A DNA stretch of 64,000 bases, taken from the NCBI GenBank assembly GCA_028023455.1, contig JAQFVV010001088.1, forward strand, positions 50,764 through 114,763. The letters are read 5' to 3'. This document shows positions 13,126 to 24,360 of the stretch, one piece after another. Within the stretch, counting starts at the first letter, position 1, and the number at the start of each line of letters is the position of its first letter. Both the position numbers and the translations under genes were made by a program. This DNA comes from Epiperipatus broadwayi (lineage: Eukaryota > Onychophora > Udeonychophora > Euonychophora > Peripatidae). Below the pieces are notes generated by a model. The model was not told where the DNA came from. It ran no database searches and saw only the letters and a program-made list of their open reading frames with translations.

Positions 13126-13598
13126 CAAAAGGAATTGGTGGTAATTAGCTTTTATTTTTAGTTTAGCAGCTGGTTTGTGAGAATAAAGATTGGAGAACAT
13201 TTTGTTGTTTAAAACTGATCATAAAAAATAATCCTACATTATATTACTGTCTTCACTAAAGAAGGAAGAAATATTATAGTTCTACAGGTATTGAACTCAA
13301 AATTAATTTTATAATAGATTTAAATAATAAACAAAAAATCAAATTAAATGAGAATAATACAAATAAATAATCAATTTTTAGATAAAATTATTCATAACTT
13401 CAATTTATTGAATATTTTACTTTGGTGCTAAACTCAAATTACAAATACATCCACAGATGGAAGTTGATAAAATGATCTGCAGATATGAAAATAAACTATA
13501 AATGACCAATAGGAAGTACTCAACCAAGTCTATATCTTGATTCCCAATATGATAAGATTGAATCATAGAAGAATGGACACAGTTTCTTTTGTTTTTGA

Positions 13599-13725
13599 TC
13601 ACTTTTATTTAAGTTACAATCTCTATTTGTTTGTTTCAATTGAACACTTTATTTTAAGTTAGAATAAAAATTTTAAATCAAAGATTAATATATTTATATA
13701 CAATAGAATTTGTTTAAATTTGGTA
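13599..13725. repeat. Unfilled paralogue of a Penelope insertion site
   Basis: About 127 bases (TTTAAGTTACAATCTCT to TTTAAATTTGGTACA) recur at 36545-36598 joined to 38463-38565, where the copy is split by a Penelope-like element. Here the target CTTTATTTTAAG is continuous, so this copy shows the pre-insertion state of the repeat family. Confidence 0.8.
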
Positions 13726-13804
13726 CATTCTACATATTGCTTTACTGATATGATCAAAACATTTGATTTAATCAGCTTGAAAATTTTAATGTTTGAAATT
13801 AAAT

Positions 13805-13930
13805 GTTTTTTTTTTTTTTAAGTATCATAGCATCGGCCGGGATGCGAACCCGCAACCTAAGCAACTGCCTGCAAGTGCAAGGCAGTCACACTGATCTCTC
13901 GACCACCAATGCAAGACAATGTTTGTTGAG
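13805..13930 (-). mobile_element. tRNA-derived SINE
   Basis: Read on the minus strand: a tRNA-like head with an A-box-like stretch (GGTCGAGAGATCAGTGTG), a B-box (GGTTCGCATCCC), then GGCCGATGCTATGATA and a poly-A (poly-T at 13806-13819 on plus). The same 3' half recurs at 35033-35160 and 62730-62797. It lacks a tRNA acceptor pairing and CCA context, so it is a SINE, not a tRNA gene. RNA polymerase III would be the expected transcribing enzyme. Confidence 0.75.
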
Positions 13931-16620
13931 TGAAGTTTATTTAGATTGTGCAGTTTTTACATAATGTTTTAAAAAGAAGCATTATTACTGCTGGCATAAA
14001 TTCTGAAGCATTTGAAATAAAAACAGTTTTTTAAAAAAGAGATGTATACTAGTTTTAATAATGCTTTTCATATTTGTAATAGTGGTTTATGTCCAGATGC
14101 AATATGAAATATAATGATGAAGTTTTTAACTTTATTATTAATAAAAACAAAAATGACAACTTTGTCCACTTAGATTCTAGATTTAGAAGATGTTTATGAT
14201 TATACTAATCTCATCAATTCAAAGGATATTCTACAAAATTATCTTAAGGTTTAAATACAACAGTAAAGACTTTGATTTAATAACTAATGCTTAAAATAAA
14301 AAAACCTCAAGTACTTTATTAACCAATAATGAAAGAAACATGAAGAAAGATCATCAGAAGCTTTAACTTGGGCAATCATTAGCTTCAGAATAGCTTTATA
14401 AATAAAAAAAACAAATTTGGATCTTGAATAGCAATACAGACTACACTGTATTGCTGCTATGCCTAATTAATTATCAAATAGAGGTTTTATCATATGAAAT
14501 AATTATGTAATGGGGTTGCTATTATATTAAATTTATTTACAAAAGTGAGACATAGGGTCTCAATTAATGTAATGTACAAACATTGAAAAAATTCATTTAT
14601 GGGCATTCCAAAATATTTTGAAAATAGAATGGTAAAATCAAGACCACCAGTATTCAATTTAATAATGTGAGAGAATATTTTCATTGGATTGACCATGTGA
14701 AGTGACAAAATCACTTCACTTCCTCCAAAAGTATTTTATAACAAGCTGAGCATAGTTTTTTATTGAAGAGATAGAAACTGTTTTCATTATATTTCAAAGA
14801 CGATGGAAAACTATAAATAGATAATGTTTTTTTTTTTTTTAAAAAAAAAAGCTTGCTGTGGAATAATTTTAACGACTATACTATAAGAGAGCAAATAATC
14901 AGCAAGCAATATATGTGGATATAATTAGGTGGCTAGTGGACTGACTTGCAAAATTACCATAAAATTTATCTTAAACTTTTTGGAATTAAAGTGCAGTTTC
15001 TCATTTACAAAATGACTGTAGCTGAATGTGCACTGGTCTAGAAAACAAATTACTAGGATTTTATATATATTTTACAAATTCATATTCAATTTGAATATAT
15101 AACATTAGAATTTCACACAAGATTTGTGCATTGCAGTACAATAATTTTTAAGGCATTCTATATAATCTTTTCGTGGGATTGAACTACTGATAAATTAGAT
15201 GAATAAATAATGGATCTGATGATCATTACGTATGGTTTAAAAAATTTCCCATATATTAGGTTAGTTAACTCTGCTTCTGATATTTAAATTTGAAAAAGGA
15301 AAAAACAAATCTCCATATATATATATTAGAAATATTTTACGATAAAAACAATTTACAATGCGTATGAAGAAACATATAATTCAGTTTCATTATATAAATA
15401 CGCACCTAAATACATTTAGTTAAAATACACACACCTTTCTTTTGTAAAAAAAAAAAACCCACTTAAGATAATAAAAAAATGTATAATTTTGTTTTATTAC
15501 AGCAAAACAATTTTCATATATAAAAACTCCTTTTTTTTTTTCATTTATAACTAATCTTAAATAATTTTTCAGTGAACGATAGCCTATAAATATAACGACA
15601 AAGTATAGTATTCCTTTTTTAGTTTTGAATGAATAAATTTATTCACAATAACTAACGTTTTATCCAAATCCTGTTGTTCATCTTTAGAATAAATTACGAG
15701 AAGAATTTGATAGAAAACTTGAAAAATTTGAAAATAAGATAGTAAATAATAATTGTGTAAATAATTCAAAACATTACTATTTTTAACAATCAAGATACCG
15801 GTATTTAAATTCTTTCATTAATCAATATCGTATACATCTAACCACAAACTTTCAAAACATATACATGTGCAAACATACACTCACACATACATATACAAAT
15901 GAAACTTTAAATCAATATAATTTTTTAAACAATAATTTCATTAAATAGCTTCTATATATAATGAAAAAAAATTAAAAACCAACAGTAATTACACGAATTA
16001 AAATGATCAATTATTTATTAATAAATTAAACCTACCCCAGTTTAATTAACTGTAAAAGATTTGAAAGCCAGCTATATATAAAAAAAAAAATTAAATGTTG
16101 CAATTTTTTTCATAGTTTTTTTATTATTTATAAGTAACTCCCTTGTGTAGTATATTACGAAACTAAATTTAAAATAAATGTTTATATTATCTATTTAATT
16201 AAAACTAAGCAAGTTTCTTTCATGATTATTTATTTAGAGTTTGTTTTAATTTTTAAAGAGCTATGTTTCATTTTTTGTAATTATTAACAAACACAATCAT
16301 TTTAATATCACACTTTTTGTGGACTACATTAATTAAATGTTATAAATTGCTGGATTTTTGTCATTAAAATGTTACTGTATTTAATTTTAGTTTATTTTCC
16401 AAATAATTAGTTTTATTTCCCAAATAATTAGTTTTATTTCCCAAAATCTCTATATCCTTGGCATGCAATAATACTGGTAAATTTCTTCTATATTATTTAA
16501 TTACCTTTATTATAAATTGACTAAAAATTTTAATTATTATTGTGTTTGCTATTTGATTCTGCTAAAATTTTATTTATATTTTAATATACAGTGGAGCTAC
16601 ACAATCTATTATATTTTTAG
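13931..16620. other. AT-rich stretch without recognisable gene
   Basis: Holds poly-A/T runs, (TA)n microsatellites and a short tandem repeat (AAATAATTAGTTTTATTTCC, two to three units at 16396-16443). No coding region or transposon protein is recognised. Confidence 0.45.
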
Positions 16621-16849
16621 AGGGGTAAGGTTTTAAATTACAGTATTAACAAAAAGAAGATTAACAATGGACTGGATGTAAAAAGTAAACATAGGGTAGC
16701 TAATCCAGATATAAATGTAGATGTGGAGAGGAAATGGATCTAAAACTAATTCTAAACAAACTAATTACAAATGTAACAGAGAAGAAAGAGTCCAAAAATT
16801 TTATAAAAGAATAGTAAGAAAGGAAGAAATTGTTAAAATTGAATATGCA

Positions 16850-19738
16850 AGATCATAGGAGATCAGAAAAGTGACTGGAATTAAACAAAGCAGTTAGAAA
16901 TGAAGAACTTAGGGTATTAGCAGAAACACATCTAAGAGAAAAACCTACACTGTAAAATTTGGTATGGCCAGGTATAAATAGAAAAGAAAAAGAAAAAAGG
17001 GGTGGTGGTATAGGAATTATGTAAAATATTTTTTTTTAATGTTGTGAACATTTGTGGTTTAAGATAAGGTTAGGAAGACATGAATGGATGATGGCTATAA
17101 TGTATATGGCCACTGGAGATAGTCAAACTATAATGGAGTGGAACAGTAGCATACATGAATGCCTAGTTAAGGCTACACAGAATTTCCAAAAAAAGGAAAG
17201 GGGGGGGGATAAATTATAGAGGCTATGAATGGGCATATTGAAAAAAATTTTATGACATGGATAACAAGAATGGACAACTTTTGAAAAAATTTCCATCAGT
17301 GAATTAATTTGAGCATTGAAAATTCATCATATATTTATGAGGGGCAATACACATGGTATAGAAATAATATATTTCACATAATAGGTTGTATATTAGCAGA
17401 GAAAGAGGGAATGAATAAAGTATGAAAAATTAAAGTCTTTTATAAAGAAGAGAGAGTATGTGATAGTGCTCATAATTTCTTGATAATAGAAATAGTTAAT
17501 AATGTGATGGAAAATAATAAAATGTGGATGGAGAATAAGTTAGACAAATATAAAATAAAAGTAGAAGAAATTATGGAAGAATTTGTTGGGGATGAATATA
17601 AGAACTACTATAGTGAAGTATAAAAATGGCAAATAGGTTTTAGGTGAGAATATTCAGAAGAATAAAAGTAATAGAAAAGTAAGAATTAGTAAGTATAAAA
17701 GAAATGGAAAAAGCATGCAGTGAATATAAATGTGCTATTAGAAACAAAGAAAGTGAAAAAGATATCAATATTAAATGGGAAAACTATTTTTTAAAAAAGA
17801 CGTTGGCTATAATAGATAATAATTATATAGACAGAACAAAAAATTAAATAGTAATATTGAAGGATATTAATAAAAGTGGAAGAGATGGGAGTAAAAAAAA
17901 TTTGGAAATATATTAAAAGAAGGAATGTGTGGGGAGAAAAATATTATTACTAAATAATGAAAAAAAGTGTGTAGCTCTAGAGAAGAATTTGAGACAATCT
18001 TAAATAAGTATGTAATGGATATAGAAAAAAAGTTAGATGCGAAGGACAGAGTAATAACAAACATAAAAGCACATAATAATGGAAATATTAGTTTTACAAA
18101 AAATGAATTGAATGAGGCAGGGAAGAAGTTGAAAAGTGGAAAGGCAAGAGGTTTAGATAAATGGACAACAGAGGTGCACTGAGTGGCAATACATATGAAG
18201 AGTTTTGCCTGTTTTAATAACAGTTAAAATCAAGCATAAGAAATAGTGATCATGTGATATTTATTGACAACAGAGGTGGTGATAAATTTGGGAAATAGGC
18301 AAAATTAAATCTATTATCATGTTTTAGTAAGATGGCACAGAAGATAGAATTTCCATATAATTGGAGTAATACAAAAGTAAAGCTATTATTTAAAGGAAAG
18401 GATAAAGACCATAGAAAAATAAACAATTATAAAGTGGTAGTGGTAACATCGGTGTTATATAAAGTTTTTGCATATGTGGTGATTGGAAGGGTGATCAAAT
18501 GGATGGGAAAAAATAATATAGTGGGAGAAATGTAAGGATGTTTTAGAACAGATAGGCTTATATGAGATAGATTATTTGTAGTCACACAACTTGTAGATAT
18601 AAATAGGAATATAGGTAGGCAGTTATGTATGGTCTTCATAGATAAAGAGAAGATATATGATAGTGTAAATAGAAATAGATTATGGGTAAGATTAATCAAT
18701 TTGGGAATGAATGGAGCTTTAGTGAATCTTATTAAGAGATTGTATGAAAATAATTACATATCAATTAGAAATATATAACCAGTTAGAGTTAAAAATGGAG
18801 TGGGACTAAGGCAAGGATGACTAGGTCACCTATTTTGTTTTTGTTATATTTGAGAGAAATGGAGAGAGCAATAGAAAGACTAAGAAGAGAGATAGAGATA
18901 CCATTAATAGATGGAAAGGGAGTATATATATCATCACATATTTAATTTGCTGATATCTTCTTGTGCACATAAAGTAGGGAAGATATTGAAATTATGCTGA
19001 AGATGTGCACAAGAGTGGGTAAAGAGATGGGGATTAAATTTAGTAAAGAAAAATTAAAAGTAAAGATGATAAATACCGGGCAAAGAGAAGAGAAAGAATT
19101 TTTATTGGGGGATATAAAGTTAAATGTGGTGAATAGGTGTAACTATTTGGGAATCGTCTTAAGTAATCGGAGGAATTGCTTGAATAAATGGTAGAAAAAC
19201 TTGATTATTAAAGTAAAAAGAAAGGGATTAATAAAGAAATTAACAGTATTTTCGTATAATCAATATGATGTAGCAAGAATTGTATGAAAGGGATTGGCAG
19301 TAGCAGGATTAATTTATGATAAAGGTGGGTTAGATTACTTAGAGTACAAAGATAAGTAAGAAGACATGCATTAGATGCCGATATTTGGATGATAAAGGAG
19401 GCAATTCAGAGAGAAATGGGATGATCAAGTTTTTATATGAGAGATGCAAAAAGCAAAGTAAAAATGTTTGGTAGTTTATGGACAGTAAGAGTATAGCCTA
19501 AATAGTTATTTAATTGGGTTACATGTAAAGGACAGGCAACAAGGTGGGTGAGAAATGTAGGATGTATGCAGAAGATATGGATAAAGACTTTATGTCAGTA
19601 TGCTGATGACTGTATTAGGAGGATTGTTGAGTGTTATAGTGGCAAAACATGGGATAGAAGAATAGATGCATTACTAAAAATAGGAAGCTGGAGATATGGA
19701 GAACTAGTATAGAGAGGGAAAAGAGTTTATATATATAA
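16850..19738 (+). pseudogene. ORF2 (endonuclease-RT) pseudogene of LINE copy B, 5' part
   Basis: Pieces of open frame remain at 17967-18182 (pre-RT linker and KSGKARGLDKW), 18332-18535 (LLFKGKDKDHRKINNYK, the fingers region of RT) and 18994-19194 (GIKFSKEK, YLGIVLSN). Between them the frame is broken repeatedly. The catalytic FADD block is replaced by a decayed sequence near 18945-18965. No function can remain. Confidence 0.85.
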
Positions 19739-22697
19739 TGTAACCAGTTGGGTTACATCACACACACTGATATAGTGTATGTGAATATATATATATATGT
19801 AAAATAAAGGAAAAGTAGAAATAAACATAGAATAAATTTTTGTAGATATTTTTCTATATTTTCTAAAATAAAATAATACTAAGTAAAGGGTTAAATAATA
19901 ACTCCAATTTAAAATAAAAATTGTATTATGAAATTAATATTTTAAAATGTCTGATAAATTTTATTTGTAATTCTGATTTTGAAATTTAAATATAAGCTTG
20001 TTTTTTTGATACTTTTGAAAACAATGTCTATTTTTAAAATCTTTTAATTAATACTTGTATAAAATATCTTTTTTAATTAATGCTTGTTTTCATTTCTACT
20101 ATGTAGTTAAAAATCTTTGTAGATTAAAAATTCTAAAGGATTATCATACCTTTGGTCAAATTCCAAAGATTAATGTAAAAACATGAAAATCACACTTTGA
20201 TAGAAATTTCCAGCTTGTTTTCAAATGGATTAAAGTTTATTGAAAACAGCCACTGTGTTTTTGTCACCTGACCTACCCGAGGTTATATAAGACTGATAAA
20301 AAAAATAATATCAGTTTTTTTTTTTGCTTGTAGTTTGTAAGAGTTGACCAGAGGAGTCTGGTTGTAGTATTTTAAGCAGTGGACAACTGGGCCACTGCAT
20401 AGACTGATTAATAGTTTTTTGTAAGAAGGGTCAGCTGAAAATTTCAGTTGGTTATATATTTTGTTGCAACTTGATGAAGTTTGCAGCAGTTGGTTTTAGT
20501 TGACTGGAGGGTTGGCAAAATAGCTACTATGAAGTTATGTGGCTGAAGGCAGAACATTAGATTTAAAAGTTACTAATATTTCCTTCTCAGGAGTTTGAAT
20601 TCACTTGGAAAAAATGACCCACTTCTTTGTGCTGTAATTCATAGCCTTAAACAGAGAGGATAGTTGCTTGTCTAAAATTTATTAGATCAAAACAGCTGCT
20701 TGCATGGAAAAATCCTAGACAGAAAGAGACCAACTACAGACCAAGATTTTACATGGATTATGTACCTTTACCTGATAGTGACAACAAACTTGGATTATAT
20801 TTTTATGATGGATCAATAGAACCAGCTTGCCCAAGAGAAACCATCAGTGGATGAAGAATTAATTATATGTATGCTATTTCAGCTATATGCAGAGAGGCAC
20901 ACATAAACGTATATATAGCTGGTGAGTTATTTAAAATAATTCTTATAAAAATAGACATGTATAGAATAATATTATTTTTAAGTCGGTTAAAAATCTATAT
21001 ATTTAAAAGAATGCAAAGTAATTTTGCTTGAATTATAATTAAGAGTCAAGAATAATTCAGTGACCAAATGGTTTTAAAGGCAAAAGAAACGTTTTGAACA
21101 ATAATCCTCTTGGACATTATTATTAAAAAAACATTTATATTAAGATAAAGGTAAAGAATCGATGATTCTATAATTTAATTTAAAAACGTTGATAATTAAT
21201 CAACAAATACCTGTCAAAAATTGACTATACTTTTGAGAACTTATAAATTGAAAGTAATTTTAAAATATATCTATATTTTGTTTATACACTCGTATTTGTG
21301 TGAAATTTATGTATGTTTTCCAAATGAAATTAATTAGGAAAATATAATATATTATTGTAACAAATTTAAATAGGTAAAGGTCAGTGTGCACACGCACACT
21401 CATATATGTAAAATTATAATCTTTTTTTTTTTGTTAGTATTGATTGTATGTTATAAATCGCGCGTCTGTGCGCATATATATATATATGTAAACTATAGTA
21501 ATAACTTGAATTGTAACGTGTAATTTGGTAAATTAATATAACAATTTAAATGTTGAATAGTAATTATTTAAATCTCAATGTAATCATTTGAAATTCTGTA
21601 TTATAATCAAAATCAGAAAATTCACGCACACATATATGTCAATTGTATTGTAAATAAAAATGTGTGTCAGACAGACACTTATGTGTAAAATTTTGATCAT
21701 TTTTCTAAATTAAATGTTAATTCAAACATGTTAATTTTGTATCAAGCCACATGCCTGTGTGCTAAATGGGTTTTAAGTAAACCTAATTTATTAATCATGT
21801 AACTCAATGTATACTTTTCAAAATCAGAACCCTCATAAGACCTTAATCATTTTTTTTTTTTGTTATTAATAAACTTATATTTAATTGTTAAAAACCATCA
21901 TCTCTTGGTCACACACAGTAATAGAGCCCATGTTCTCTGAGCTAGATTTCGGACACGGATAAATGGAGATGTGTTTGGTGCTTTGGGCATCCAGAAATGA
22001 TCAATCATCATCCTTGGTTGGCGCAAAAGAGGATACTCTTTAAAGCCCATGCACTATTATTTTTTATTTTACTTTAGTCTTTATTAAAAATTTAAGTTTA
22101 TAGTTGGCCAGTACAAGTAGCCTGAGCATTGATGATGATCAGCAAGTTTTAATATCCCAGCATTATTGTTTTGATTTCTGATTCTTATGTATTTTAATGG
22201 ATGGGCACTAAGCTGGTGCATCCAAGTTATGTTTAAATAATTGCCCAAGCTGGCAAAGGCTCAGAAGTTAGCCTGGTCTACAGAAGACCCATTTTCCAAT
22301 CCAGTCACAAGGTTGACTGTTGATTTATATTGTTTATTGTTCAAATCCAGCCACAAGATGGTCTGTTGATTTTATTGATTTATTGTACTGATTTGTTTAT
22401 TCCCATCAAAGATGATGATGAATGGTTATTTCTCTCAAGTATTTACTTATACTTTTTTTAATGATAATGCTGGTGGTTAATTATGCTTGTAGTTGCTCTT
22501 CTGAAATAGCTGGCTGGTCTCTCAATGTTCTCAGAGATTATCTAATCTCATACACTTATATCTTTAAATATTTACTTATAGATAATTTTTCAAATTATTG
22601 ATATTTGTATTTCATTAAATGGACTGGGGTTGATGATATTTTCCCATCACACCAGGTTCACGTCCACCAACTTCTCACCAACCCCCATCCCGTTACA
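19739..22697 (+). mobile_element. ~2.96 kb LTR-like insertion (possible solo LTR) inside the LINE
   Basis: The insertion begins TGTAACCAGTTGGGTTACA and ends CCCATCCCGTTACA, so it has the TG...CA ends and the short inverted TGTAAC/GTTACA termini typical of LTRs. It separates two parts of a LINE that are contiguous in the sister copy at 28372-32886, which proves it is an insertion. Flanks are (TA)n, so a target duplication cannot be judged. A TATA-like box (GGTTATATAAGACT) at 20281-20294 and several AATAAA-like signals fit an LTR promoter. No protein coding and no second terminal repeat are seen. Orientation is inferred from the TATA box. Confidence 0.65.
20281..20294 (+). promoter_or_regulatory. 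TATA-like box in the LTR-like insertion
   Basis: GGTTATATAAGACT lies in a locally GC-richer patch about 540 bases from the left end of the insertion. It is the best core-promoter candidate in it; inference only. Confidence 0.35.
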
Positions 22698-23160
22698 ATA
22701 TATATATATATATAAAAGTAACAGAATATTGGGTGTGAGTTAATAATAGCAAGGAAAGTATTTACTGTTTAAGGCTCAAACAGGATCATTAGCAACAAGA
22801 GAATATACACATAAATGGAGAAATGTGGGTGATTTAATCTGCAAATTATGAAAGAAAGGCATGGAAAATATTAGGCATCTTCTAATTGAATGTAAATGCT
22901 TACAAACAGAAAGAGTACAAAGAATGAAGTGGGAGAATAAATATAAAAAAAGTAATTATACAGAAAGTGGGTTCTTGGTTTTTATGATGGGTTTGGAAAA
23001 AGATAAAGGGAGATCTAGATATAAAGTCTATAGAATGAACAAAGATAATATTGTGGAAATGGGATGGAGCAGGATAGAGAAGAATATGGGAAAAACTGAA
23101 GATGGAAAATGGAAAGAGAACATAAGGTGGCTAATGGATTTCTTTGGGCATAGTGGCTGA
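22698..23160 (+). pseudogene. ORF2 pseudogene of LINE copy B, 3' part
   Basis: Continuation of the LINE after the insertion. It carries the C-terminal zinc-finger-like region (here CKL..ERKAWKILGI..., with NIRHLLIECKC) and open sequence 22861-23160 ending at a TGA. The sister copy has CKLC-x7-H-x4-C; here the first cysteines are disturbed by a stop near 22850. It ends in a tail with repeated ATCAC. Confidence 0.8.
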
Positions 23161-23215
23161 GAGATTCCTGACTTTGATAAAGAAGTTACCATATCACATC
23201 ACATCAAATGTTCCA

Positions 23216-24360
23216 AGCCTCCATGATGTATATCATATATAATAGTTTGCTTACTGAACTGCAAGTTTACAGCCCTTTTCAACACATACATCACAGGCAC
23301 GTTTTTATGATTAAAATATGCAAATATAAATTAAGATTATAGTATAAACAAATTATTATTACAAAATATAGTTTGTTTTTTGTTTGCTCACTAGTAAATA
23401 CAATGTAAATTCATCAATTGGGATAACTATAATGTACTAGCATCTATTAATCTTAATACTCATATATGATTTGCTTTTTTAAAAATGTATTTCTAGTTTA
23501 TATGATTTTTGAAATTTTTTATTATTATTAATGACATCAATTTACTTAGGAGTTTCACTATAAGAAAATCCATTTAAATTGACCTCTTTTTCTTGTAATT
23601 ATTTATTATTTGTACAAACATTTTTTGCTTTATTAATTCCATTTGTTAATATCAAATGCTACGGACAGGCTTATAATGGAGTCCAGAGGATGCAGATAGT
23701 ATAATGACTTTCAGATGTAAAGGCCAACTGTGAATAACAAAAAACCAATTCCTGATCAAGAGCTCTTGTTGCCTTGTAGGATAGGATAATGATTCATTAA
23801 AAACTAAATATTGTTTCTATAGAAACAGACATTTTTTATCTCTCTCTTTTCCTTCTTCAGTCACTTAAGTTATTGAAGAGTCCATTGAGAATCTCTCATG
23901 CCATTGAAGATTTTCCTATACTAATTGTGATATTGAGATTCAGTATTTGTGAAACCATATTTCCATCCTTTAACTGCATACCCAACAATTTAACCCCCCC
24001 CCCAACTCGTTTACTTTAAGTATTTGTGAATGAAAAACATAATGACAGGACAGACTTAATAGGCTGGCAATCCATAAATATAATATTTTCTTGAGGCAGT
24101 ACAATCACTAATGAATTTAGTTTGGAACTGGATTTGAATGAGGCAGGAGTTTTATCTACAAATGTTATATGTTTAGGCAGTTAAAGATCTAGAAAATCTA
24201 GTCTAAAAATGGTCTGCCTGACATAGTCTGACTACATTGTCACTCTACAGGGATAGAAATAATAACAGTAATAATAATAATAGTTGTAGTGATAAAGCAG
24301 AAGATAGTGATAGTATTAAAGGTAAGTATTAAAAATTTAATTTTTTTTTATAAATATAGG
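23216..24360. other. Spacer between two LINE remnants
   Basis: AT-rich with a C-run at 23993-24003 and an (ATA/GTA)n-like patch near 24255-24300. No gene recognised. Confidence 0.45.

Larger units (their letters stand above)
16640..23215 (+). mobile_element. Decayed CR1/L2-type LINE, copy B, split by an LTR-like insertion
   Basis: Same family as the minus-strand LINE at 28372-32886, in plus orientation and far more decayed. Homology can be followed from the ORF1/ORF2 junction (about 16640), through endonuclease (near 16850-17480), RT (KLKSGKARGLDKW near 18130; a degenerate GLRQG block near 18805) and C-terminal domain to 19738. It then resumes after an insertion at 22698-23160 with the zinc-finger region (NIRHLLIECKCLQTERVQ) and ends at 23215 in the same CATCACATCA-type tail. 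Stops and shifts are numerous. Confidence 0.88.

Noticed and set aside
13839-13900. Possible tRNA gene
   Set aside because: B-box is good but the acceptor stem does not pair and a poly-A follows; it is a SINE.
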